NCBI GenBank assembly: GCA_012837655.1
Contig: DUQT01000049.1
Coordinates: forward strand, 1 to 24,347
Reading direction: 5' to 3'
DNA from: Actinomyces sp.
GTDB taxonomy: Bacteria > Actinomycetota > Actinomycetes > Actinomycetales > Actinomycetaceae
Length of the DNA stretch: 24,347 bases
Under the pieces are notes generated by a model that did not search any database, was not told where the DNA came from, and worked only from the letters and a program-made list of their open reading frames with translations. Positions 1-6,977 of the stretch are shown one piece after another; positions within the stretch are counted from its first letter, which is position 1; every line of letters starts with the position of its first letter. The position numbers and the translations under genes are program-made.

Positions 1-81
1 CAATTCCTTCGTTATCGCTTCTCTTAGTACTTCATCAGTTAAGAATTGGTCGGATGCTAACAAAACTCTCACAGGTTTCAC
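1..81 (-). CDS. Partial CDS, possible 2-hydroxyacid dehydrogenase N-terminus
   Basis: This is the 5' end of a gene that runs out of the left edge. Reading the minus strand from 81 down to 1 gives 27 open codons starting with GTG, beginning MKPVRVLLASDQFLTDEVLR. The GTG overlaps the stop of the neighbouring FGGY kinase in a GTGA arrangement, a classic sign of translational coupling, so it is very probably a real gene in the same operon. The hydrophobic strand followed by SDQFLT and a helix resembles the start of D-isomer-specific 2-hydroxyacid dehydrogenases. That family call rests on only 27 residues and is an inference; the existence of the gene is better supported than its function. Confidence 0.5.
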   Translation of the reverse strand, partial: MKPVRVLLASDQFLTDEVLREAITKEL

Positions 82-1592
82 TCCCCAGAACTGATCTTTC
101 GTAGTTCACGCATCGACTTCCAAACGGGCCGAATAGCCTTACGAGTTTGGAGGAATACGTCGTAAGTGTTGCGATAGATTTCAACGTTGTCGGGATTAGG
201 TTCGAAGCGTTCCATGGTTGCTCCAAGTGCTTCGGATGCTTCCTGAACACTGTCGAAACGTCCGGCTGACACTAGTGCCAATACCGCGGCTCCCCTAGCA
301 CCGGCCTCCGGGGCGTCCTGCCTAACCACGGTTTGACCGGTTGCATCAGCCAAAATCTCACACAGAAGGTCTGACCTGAATCCGCCGCCTGACACGACCA
401 GGTCGCCATCTATTTCCAAAGTCTTTACACATTCAACGAGGGAGAATGCTACGCCTTCGTACACTGACCGCAGGATGTCGGATCTCTCTGAGGTTAGGGA
501 CATGCCTGCCCAGGATGCGGATGCATTCGTGTCTAGGAACGGTGCGCGTTCCCCACCGGGTGAAGCATACGGCAGATAGACAACACCACTCGAACCAGGC
601 TTGGATTCACGCGCTACCTGCTCAATGTCATCCCAGCTGCTGGTTTCAAGCCCGAGCGTTTCCCGTATCCAATCAAGATTTGGTGTTCCGGTCATTGGCG
701 CCATGAATTCCAGGACCTGCGTTCCGTTCCCGGTAGCCAAAACCATGGATAGTTCAGAGTGCCGTTCAGCTACTGATGGAAGTAGGGTTCCAACAAATCC
801 CGTAGTCCCCAGAATGAGCCATGAGTCGCCATCTTGGATTGCCCCCAGGCCCATGCCAGTTACTGCAACATCAATCATGCCAATACCGACCGGAGTACCT
901 TCAGGAACACCTGTTTTTTCAGAAGCTTCCGCTGTAACACCGGCTGCTTTATCAGCTGAGTGGCGAATCTCTGGCAGCAAGTTCAAGAACCTCGATAGAC
1001 CGAGTTCCTCCGCCAGCTCCTTACTAAATCCAGAGGCATCTCGAACATCTAAGAAGGACCTGGAAGCTTCGGTGTAATCAGTGAGACGCTCCCCCGTCAG
1101 CTTGAACCTAATCCAATCTTTACAGTTCAAGTGAGTCTGAGCCTTTGCGACTACTTCTGGTTCGGTCTCTGCTAGTTCCTCAATCAAGACAGGGAACAAT
1201 CCGCCAAAAATGGTTGTTCCCGTAACTTCCAATACCTTTTTTGCACGCCCATCAGCATTCCAATCATTCACACGTTCGGATGCTCTTCCGTCTAGCCAGT
1301 TTGCAGCTGGACGCGCTGGATTTCCCTCGGCATCGACTAGCCACACGCCGTCACCTTGCCCAGTTAATCCAACGCCAAGGATCTTTGCGCCCTGAAGCTC
1401 ACCCGTGACCTCACGTAGACAACTCGCTACCGCCTCCCATATCTGATCCATGTCCTGTTCGGCTTCACCAGACTTGCCATACTTTACAGGGACTGACTCG
1501 TGATGGGTTGCGACGATCTCTCCATCGAGATCAAATGCGACTGCTTTGACAGCTGTAGTCCCACCGTCAACACCAATGATTACTTCTGTCAT
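78..1592 (-). CDS. FGGY-family carbohydrate kinase
   Basis: This is an ATP-dependent cytoplasmic sugar kinase of 504 residues, the usual FGGY length. The N-terminal phosphate-binding motif is GVDGGTTAVKA (about residues 7-17), the first actin-like domain carries NWLDGRASE near 98-106, and the likely catalytic base is Asp241 in GMIDVAVTGMG. GGGFRSDLLCEILAD is the adenosine motif near the C-terminus. The start at 1592 has AAAGGAG six bases upstream. It is divergent from the DeoR regulator and overlaps the next minus-strand gene by GTGA. By sequence feel it is closer to the xylulose/erythritol kinase side of the family (LyxK/EryA-like) than to glycerol kinase. The substrate cannot be read from sequence, but ketose or polyol phosphorylation fits the neighbours. 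Confidence 0.9.
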   Translation of the reverse strand: MTEVIIGVDGGTTAVKAVAFDLDGEIVATHHESVPVKYGKSGEAEQDMDQIWEAVASCLREVTGELQGAKILGVGLTGQGDGVWLVDAEGNPARPAANWLDGRASERVNDWNADGRAKKVLEVTGTTIFGGLFPVLIEELAETEPEVVAKAQTHLNCKDWIRFKLTGERLTDYTEASRSFLDVRDASGFSKELAEELGLSRFLNLLPEIRHSADKAAGVTAEASEKTGVPEGTPVGIGMIDVAVTGMGLGAIQDGDSWLILGTTGFVGTLLPSVAERHSELSMVLATGNGTQVLEFMAPMTGTPNLDWIRETLGLETSSWDDIEQVARESKPGSSGVVYLPYASPGGERAPFLDTNASASWAGMSLTSERSDILRSVYEGVAFSLVECVKTLEIDGDLVVSGGGFRSDLLCEILADATGQTVVRQDAPEAGARGAAVLALVSAGRFDSVQEASEALGATMERFEPNPDNVEIYRNTYDVFLQTRKAIRPVWKSMRELRKISSGE

Positions 1593-1744
1593 GAGAAGCT
1601 CCTTTGCTGAACCGCATCTTCGCGTGTTCGTTGTTAATCATGACTATCTCTGTGTTAAGTCTAGAGAAGAACACTCTTTTTATCAATGAATATGCAAAAG
1701 GTGAGCTACTTTCCCAATCTTCATGCGAAAACTTCTTATCGATG

Positions 1745-1757
1745 TCACAATATGTGA
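1745..1757. promoter_or_regulatory. Palindrome in divergent promoter region, candidate DeoR operator
   Basis: TCACA-ATA-TGTGA is a perfect inverted repeat with 5-base arms, lying 27 bases before the DeoR start and inside the 192-bp gap shared by the two divergent transcripts. Extending the arms by two bases adds one match and one mismatch. DeoR regulators commonly bind repeats in their own promoter, so this is a sensible autoregulatory site, but binding is inferred. The rest of the gap is AT-rich, and I see no convincing -35/-10 pair in it. Confidence 0.35.
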
Positions 1758-1784
1758 TACGTACCAAAGACCACGGGAGGAACA

Positions 1785-2579
1785 ATGGATACACCTGCGA
1801 CTTCGGGCCCCCATCCAACTTCTACTCCTACCGAACGTCGCGGAACTATTATTGACACCCTCTTCAAACAGCGGACTGCGAGTATCGAAGAAATCGCAGA
1901 TAAGTTGCAGGTTTCCCCCGCAACGATTTATCGAGACGTTCAGACTCTGGTTGAGGCCGGGATAGTCGAGCGAAAAAAGGGCTACTTGCGAGCTCTAATT
2001 CGGTCGACCGCAGAGCTACCTCCTCGCGTGCGAAGGAGCCGTCATCAGGAGGAAAAGAAGCGTCTGGCACAAGCAGCTTCTGAACTCATTTCATCGGGAG
2101 ACGTAATAATTCTCGATGATTCCTCGACTGTTATTCCTCTAATCCCACTTTTGGAGGATTACCAGTCACTAACAGTCATCACAAATTCTCTAGTTGTTGC
2201 CCGAGAGATAACCAACTCAAACCAGCATGAACTCGTGCTAATAGGCGGTAGGTACAGAAAGTGGGCGGATGCTTTCTACGGTTCGCTCTCCACTCGCATG
2301 GTTGAAGAGTTGCGCGCTGATCTTTGCATCATGTCTGACGCCGCCGCGTGGGGCGGCGCAACGTACAACCCGACTGATTACGTGATTGACATGAAACGCA
2401 CAATGCTGACCAATTCCGCTGAACGAATCCTGCTACTGGATCACTCCAAGCTCGAACGCAGAGCTTGGCAGAAAACTACATCTCTCTCTACCTTCACCCA
2501 CGTTTTTGCAACCGCTGAATGCACAAGTGAGGACATCGCCGCCCTCAGAAGTCATTCAAGAAAACTAACCATCGTGTAG
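1785..2579 (+). CDS. DeoR-family transcriptional regulator
   Basis: This 264-residue protein has the two-part DeoR layout. An N-terminal winged helix-turn-helix covers about residues 17-68 (RRGTIIDTLF, SIEEIADKLQVSPATIYRDV, EAGIVERKKGYL). A C-terminal sugar-phosphate isomerase-like sensor domain includes GDVIILDDSSTV, LTVITNSLVVAREI and LVLIGGRYRKWADAFYGS. These regulators usually repress a catabolic operon and are relieved by a phosphorylated sugar intermediate. The ATG at 1785 has GGGAGG five bases upstream. The gene lies between two divergent FGGY kinases and heads the plus-strand operon, so both transcripts are probable targets. The exact effector is unknown. Confidence 0.93.
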   Translation: MDTPATSGPHPTSTPTERRGTIIDTLFKQRTASIEEIADKLQVSPATIYRDVQTLVEAGIVERKKGYLRALIRSTAELPPRVRRSRHQEEKKRLAQAASELISSGDVIILDDSSTVIPLIPLLEDYQSLTVITNSLVVAREITNSNQHELVLIGGRYRKWADAFYGSLSTRMVEELRADLCIMSDAAAWGGATYNPTDYVIDMKRTMLTNSAERILLLDHSKLERRAWQKTTSLSTFTHVFATAECTSEDIAALRSHSRKLTIV

Positions 2580-2620
2580 ACACGCGAAGCCATAAACCCG
2601 AAAATCAAAGGAGATTTTCC

Positions 2621-4105
2621 ATGTCTGATCTAGTCATTGGTATTGATATTGGAACCGGATCTACAAAGGGCGTCCTGTGCGACACCTCCGGTAATCTGAT
2701 TCATTCTGAAGTAATGCGCCATGAAACGTCTTTCCCACGACCAGGGTGGGCAGAACACGATCCAGACGAAGTTTGGTGGACAGACGTAATCTCCATCATG
2801 AAGTCCCTAGCAATGCGCGCAAAGGGAGATGTAGCTGGCGTTTGTATTTCTGGAATCGGACCTGTTTTCTTAGCAGCCGACGAACGAGGCGTCCCACTAC
2901 GCCCCGCAATTCTGTACGGCGTCGACACCCGATCAGCTCAAGAAATTGATGATCTTACCGAGCGGTACGGTGAAGACAAGGTACTAGAGGTCTGCGGAAA
3001 CGGAATGACCTCACAGTCGGTTGGACCAAAAATCGAGTGGGTAAAACGTAACGAACCCGAAGTATGGGCGAAGACTCGACGTTTCCTGATGGCACACACG
3101 TACTGCGTATTCCACCTAACGGGCGAATACGTCCTCGACCATCTATCTGCGTCGATGTGTGAACCGCTGTACTCACCGTTTACGAACGACTGGGTTGATG
3201 AGTGGCGCAAGGACATCTGCGGGGATCTACCCATGCCTCGTCTGATGTGGTCGAACGAGGTTGCCGGCTACCTAACCGACAACGCCGCCCGTATTACCGG
3301 ATTGCGCCCCGGGACACCGGTCGCGGTTGGCTCTACAGACGCATTCGTTGAGGCCCTTTCAGTCGGAGTTCGCAAGCCTGGTCAAGTCATGATCATGTAC
3401 GGCTCCACGATGGTGGGCGTCCAGATTTCGGAAAAGGCGCTGGTAGGACCATCTCTATGGTCAAATGCTGGCCTTCTCGAAGGAACTGCGAACCTCTCTG
3501 GCGGAACGTCCACAACAGGCTCGCTCACAACTTGGGTTTCAGAGCTCACAGGTATGGGTTATGACGAGCTCACCGAACTTGCACGCCAGTCAACTCCTGG
3601 CTCTAACGGGTTGATCATGCTCCCATACTTCTCCGGCGAGCGAACCCCAATCGCAGATCCAAAGGCAAGAGGTTTGCTTGCAGGCCTGAACCTAACCCAC
3701 AAGCAGGGGGACATTTACAGGTCGGCTCTAGAGGCCACCGGATTCGGTTCACGCCATCTTTTGGAAACCATGCAGAACTGCGGAGGTAGTCCGGAAGAGT
3801 ACTGGGCAGTTGGCGGTGGCACTACAACCGACCTGTGGCCACAGGTAATGTCTGACATTATCGGCATTACCCAAAAGATCCCGAAGGTCACCATTGGCGC
3901 CTCATATGGTGATGCCTTGCTTGCTGCCATGGCTGCTGGCGCTGTTGATGCCGACACAACGTGGAACACAGCGGAACGCGAAATCACACCAAATCCTGAT
4001 AACCGTGAACTCTACGATGAGATGTTCCAGATCTACCTAGATCTCTACCCGGCAACAGCGGACATGAGCCATCGATTGACAGATATTCAAGCCCGACTCA
4101 AGTGA
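2621..4105 (+). CDS. FGGY-family carbohydrate kinase
   Basis: This is a 494-residue sugar kinase and a second, clearly different member of the family from the divergent one. Visible motifs are GIDIGTGSTKG at 7-17 (phosphate 1), PRPGWAEHDPDEVWWTD near 39-55, ILYGVDTRSAQEID near 97-110, the probable catalytic Asp240 in VGSTDAFVEAL, and AVGGGTTTDLWPQVMSDI near the C-terminus (adenosine motif). AAAGGAG sits six to seven bases before the ATG. The gene follows deoR after 41 bases and is followed by the aldo/keto reductase after 22 bases, so it is the first enzyme gene of the operon. It may phosphorylate the ketose that the class I aldolase later cleaves; LsrK-like or xylulokinase-like activity is possible. 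Confidence 0.92.
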   Translation: MSDLVIGIDIGTGSTKGVLCDTSGNLIHSEVMRHETSFPRPGWAEHDPDEVWWTDVISIMKSLAMRAKGDVAGVCISGIGPVFLAADERGVPLRPAILYGVDTRSAQEIDDLTERYGEDKVLEVCGNGMTSQSVGPKIEWVKRNEPEVWAKTRRFLMAHTYCVFHLTGEYVLDHLSASMCEPLYSPFTNDWVDEWRKDICGDLPMPRLMWSNEVAGYLTDNAARITGLRPGTPVAVGSTDAFVEALSVGVRKPGQVMIMYGSTMVGVQISEKALVGPSLWSNAGLLEGTANLSGGTSTTGSLTTWVSELTGMGYDELTELARQSTPGSNGLIMLPYFSGERTPIADPKARGLLAGLNLTHKQGDIYRSALEATGFGSRHLLETMQNCGGSPEEYWAVGGGTTTDLWPQVMSDIIGITQKIPKVTIGASYGDALLAAMAAGAVDADTTWNTAEREITPNPDNRELYDEMFQIYLDLYPATADMSHRLTDIQARLK

Positions 4106-4127
4106 TCGCAAAGCCAAGGACCTTGCT

Positions 4128-4946
4128 ATGACTGATACGAGTAGCTCAAAGTTCTCAATACCTGACCTTGCTTACGGAACCTGGAAATTAGACGATCAAT
4201 CAGCGGCTAAATGTGTAGCTCAAGCAATCGCAGATGGCTACAGAATGGTCGACACGGCGCAGCGATACCACAACGAATACGGCGTGGGAATCGGTGTGAA
4301 GAACTCTGGTTTGGAGAGAGAAGATATTCTTGTAACTTCGAAACTCCGTGGTGGAGACCAGGGCCGTGAGCAAAGCCGAAGAGCATTCTTCGCATCGTTG
4401 CGAAACTTGGGAAGCGACTACATCGATGTCTACTACGTCCATTGGCCGCTTCCCCGGCTGGACCTGTACCTGGAGTCGTTCGAGTCTATGCTCGAGCTGC
4501 GAGAAGAGGGGTTCATCCGTCAAGTTGGAGTTTGCAACTTCGAGATTCCTCACCTGCAGCGGATTATTTCGGAGTTCGACGAAGCTCCAGCTGTGAATCA
4601 GTTCGAACTACATCCGGGTTTTCCACAAACAGAACTGGTTGAGTTCTGTAAGAACAACGCAATCGAAGTGCAGGGTTGGGGCGTTATTGGACGAGGCCGT
4701 GGCTTACTGGAAGATCCGACAGTTACCGCGCTTGCCGAGCAACATGCCCTAACTCCCGCACAGTTATGTATCGCATGGGCTAATTCCCACGGTGCAAGTG
4801 CTGTTGCCAAATCCGGTAACCGATCTCGCTGGCAGGAGAATCTGCTTGCCGCCGGAAAAGAACTGGATTCCGAAACTGTTTCGCAGCTTGACGTTATCGA
4901 CTTTCCCCGCATGGGCAAAGATCCAAACGTTGATGAGGAGTTTTGA
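4128..4946 (+). CDS. Aldo/keto reductase
   Basis: This is a 272-residue NADPH-dependent cytoplasmic oxidoreductase with a TIM-barrel fold. The catalytic tetrad is intact: Asp42 and Tyr47 in MVDTAQRYHNE, Lys72 in LVTSKLRGG and His105 in YVHWPLP. The NQFELHP stretch near 157-163 and the AKSGNRSRWQEN cofactor segment near the C-terminus match the AKR5-type (2,5-diketogluconate reductase-like) branch, whose usual length is about 275. AAGGA precedes the ATG by about seven bases. It lies between the kinase and the aldolase with short gaps (22 and 29 bases), so it most likely reduces an aldehyde or ketone intermediate of the same pathway. The physiological substrate is not determinable here. Confidence 0.9.
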   Translation: MTDTSSSKFSIPDLAYGTWKLDDQSAAKCVAQAIADGYRMVDTAQRYHNEYGVGIGVKNSGLEREDILVTSKLRGGDQGREQSRRAFFASLRNLGSDYIDVYYVHWPLPRLDLYLESFESMLELREEGFIRQVGVCNFEIPHLQRIISEFDEAPAVNQFELHPGFPQTELVEFCKNNAIEVQGWGVIGRGRGLLEDPTVTALAEQHALTPAQLCIAWANSHGASAVAKSGNRSRWQENLLAAGKELDSETVSQLDVIDFPRMGKDPNVDEEF

Positions 4947-4975
4947 AGCCTAGGTTCAATTCTTAAGGAGAAACA

Positions 4976-5761
4976 ATGTCTGGAATTAACATCCGACTAT
5001 CGAAAATTTTTAATGCAGAATCTAACCGTTCATTCATCGTCGCCTTTGACCATGGTCAATCTCTACCAATTCCAGCGGGTCTGGGGAACCCAGTTTCGCT
5101 GCTCGCCAGAATCGCAGAGGGCAAACCTGAAGGCATCCTCCTAAATAGGGGCATGCTCGAGCAAGGGGCTGAAATCTTCAGCAAACCCGGAGCTCCAGAA
5201 CCAATAGTCCGAGCCGATTGGACTACGCTTGATCCCCGAATGAAGGAGGAAACTGGCGAAGCCTATCGAGTCCTAGTATCTCCGGAGAGGGCATTGTCCC
5301 TCGGCGCCACTGCAACGTGCACATACCTCATTGGTCGCCCAAAGAATAATGAGATGTTCCCATACAACGTGGAGCAGGTAGCAAACTACATAGGACGTGC
5401 TCACGAGGTAGGACTCCCAGTTATCGTCGAGGCCACTTTGTGGGGCCTTCGGAATGAAAACCAGAAAGACCCAGAGTTACTGCGGCAGATGTGTCGTATC
5501 GCTGCTGAAATTGGCGCTGATGCCATTAAGACAGAGTATGTGGGAGACATTGAAGCGCAGAGAAATATCATCGACGAGGTCGGGAACATACCTGTTTTAA
5601 CTCTCGGTGGTAAAGCAGACTCTCGAGACGCTGTCCGCACGGCAGCTGCTGAGGCTATTGAATCGGGTGCGCGTGGACTCATCTTCGGTCGCAATGTTTG
5701 GCAAACGGACGACATGGCCGGCGTAATGCGAGATCTCAACGAGATCGTCCATGAGGTGTAG
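4976..5761 (+). CDS. Class I (Schiff-base) aldolase, LsrF/FbaB/DhnA family
   Basis: This 261-residue TIM-barrel enzyme has the N-terminal pattern RLSKIFN followed by FIVAFDHG (Asp25, His26), the probable Schiff-base lysine Lys185 in GADAIKTEYVGD, LTLGGKADSRDAV near 208-220, and a phosphate-binding GARGLIFGRNVWQ near 231-243. These match the LsrF/FbaB/DhnA superfamily; LsrF itself is a 3-hydroxy-2,4-pentadione-5-phosphate thiolase, while other members cleave ketose phosphates. It lies 29 bases after the reductase and 6 bases before the dehydrogenase, with AAGGAG six bases before its ATG. Cleavage of a phosphorylated ketose made by a neighbouring FGGY kinase is the simplest role. It could also be an LsrF-like thiolase, but no lsrG or lsr transporter is present. 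Confidence 0.88.
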   Translation: MSGINIRLSKIFNAESNRSFIVAFDHGQSLPIPAGLGNPVSLLARIAEGKPEGILLNRGMLEQGAEIFSKPGAPEPIVRADWTTLDPRMKEETGEAYRVLVSPERALSLGATATCTYLIGRPKNNEMFPYNVEQVANYIGRAHEVGLPVIVEATLWGLRNENQKDPELLRQMCRIAAEIGADAIKTEYVGDIEAQRNIIDEVGNIPVLTLGGKADSRDAVRTAAAEAIESGARGLIFGRNVWQTDDMAGVMRDLNEIVHEV

Positions 5762-5767
5762 CGAGCA

Positions 5768-6823
5768 ATGAGAGCAGCAGTATTTGCCGGACCGGGTGAG
5801 TTGGTGTTGGAAGAGGTTCCAACCCCTTCAGCTGGTCCTGGTGAGATAGTTCTCCGTGTTGGTGCCAACACAGTTTGCGGCACTGATGGCCGAATTCTAC
5901 GGGGAGAAAAGACAGCAGGGATAGACAAAGGAGTCGTTCTAGGTCACGAGATCGCCGGTTACGTAACTGAAGTTGGCGAGGGCGTAGATGGGTTCGCCGA
6001 AGGGGACTTGGTTGGGGTACTTCCGACGGTCCCCTGCCTGAAGTGTTACTACTGTCGACATGGGCAGGAACACCTGTGCATCGACTCGGATATCTTCGGA
6101 TATAGCTTCGACGGTGGTCTTGCTGACTACATCAAGATTCCGCGCGCCGCGATGGAACGCGGAGGTGTCTACAAAGTAGAAGCAGACCTGGAACCCGTTG
6201 AAGTTGCCCTTGCAGAACCACTCGGCTGCGTTATCAACGGCGCCTCCAACTATCGGCCCGGTCTGGGAGACACGGTGGTGATCATGGGCGCAGGTCCTAT
6301 TGGGTTGCTCCACACGCAACTAAACAAGCATCTGGGAGCAAGCCGAATAATCGTGTCTGATCCAAATCAGAAGCGCTGTGAACTTGCGTTAGAACTTGGC
6401 GCAACACACGCTGTTAATCCATTAGAAGTAGATCTCCGCGATTTCGTAATGGGCTTAACCGAGGGGCGTGGCGCAGACGTGATCGTAATCTGTATCGGAC
6501 GTCCAGAACTTCTTCAGGACACTTTCAAAATTGCTCGAAAAGGAGCCCATATCAATGCGTTTGCTGGGTTCCAGAAGGGAGTCTTGGCACAGGTCGATCC
6601 GAACCTTTTGCACTATGGAGAGTTCACGGTTACAGGTGCTTCCAATGCTGGCCGCTCCCATCATGCTATGGCTCTCAAGCTCATTTCTGAAGGTGCAATT
6701 AACGTCAAGAAGCTGCACACGCACACTTTCCCACTGAGCAAGGTGCGAGATGGAATCGAGTTTGCATGTTCAGGTGAAGGGGTGAAAGTGGCAATAGTGC
6801 CTGACAGTGAATACAAAGACTAA
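5768..6823 (+). CDS. Zinc-dependent medium-chain alcohol/polyol dehydrogenase
   Basis: This is a 351-residue medium-chain dehydrogenase with a GroES-like N-terminal domain and a Rossmann C-terminal domain. The catalytic zinc ligands are Cys37 (TVCGTDG), His60-Glu61 (LGHE) and Glu150 (AEPLG). The structural zinc loop is complete, with Cys90, Cys93, Cys96 and Cys104. NAD(P) binding is seen in MGAGPIG at 173-179. The family includes sorbitol/xylitol dehydrogenase and threonine dehydrogenase. It is the last gene of the plus-strand operon, six bases after the aldolase, and is followed by a strong hairpin. Oxidation of a polyol to the ketose used by the FGGY kinase fits, but other secondary alcohols are possible. 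Confidence 0.92.
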   Translation: MRAAVFAGPGELVLEEVPTPSAGPGEIVLRVGANTVCGTDGRILRGEKTAGIDKGVVLGHEIAGYVTEVGEGVDGFAEGDLVGVLPTVPCLKCYYCRHGQEHLCIDSDIFGYSFDGGLADYIKIPRAAMERGGVYKVEADLEPVEVALAEPLGCVINGASNYRPGLGDTVVIMGAGPIGLLHTQLNKHLGASRIIVSDPNQKRCELALELGATHAVNPLEVDLRDFVMGLTEGRGADVIVICIGRPELLQDTFKIARKGAHINAFAGFQKGVLAQVDPNLLHYGEFTVTGASNAGRSHHAMALKLISEGAINVKKLHTHTFPLSKVRDGIEFACSGEGVKVAIVPDSEYKD

Positions 6824-6842
6824 ATCATTGCTTCTGTGTTGA

Positions 6843-6889
6843 CAACGCGGGGCCCTGGTCGGATTCTTTTCGACCAGGGGCCCCGGTTG
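6843..6889. terminator. GC-rich hairpin between converging transcripts
   Basis: The arms at 6848-6861 and 6871-6885 pair over 14 bases with one bulged G and a 9-base loop (GATTCTTTT); the outer arms CAAC and GTTG extend the stem after one more bulge. It lies 19 bases after the dehydrogenase stop and between the plus-strand operon and the minus-strand kinase gene, so it can serve both directions. No clear T-tract follows on either strand, so it would be a tract-less actinobacterial-style terminator. Confidence 0.8.
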
Positions 6890-6977
6890 TTGCCTTCGTT
6901 GATGCGTTTTCTTCTGGATGCTACAGCCTTCTCCGAATCAACTTCCTAAAGGTTCAGATTCAGACCTGTCTAGCTCG

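Noticed and set aside
446..1077. Two plus-strand open frames antisense to the first FGGY kinase
   Set aside because: They have no family resemblance and no ribosome sites, and they lie wholly inside a well-supported kinase gene.
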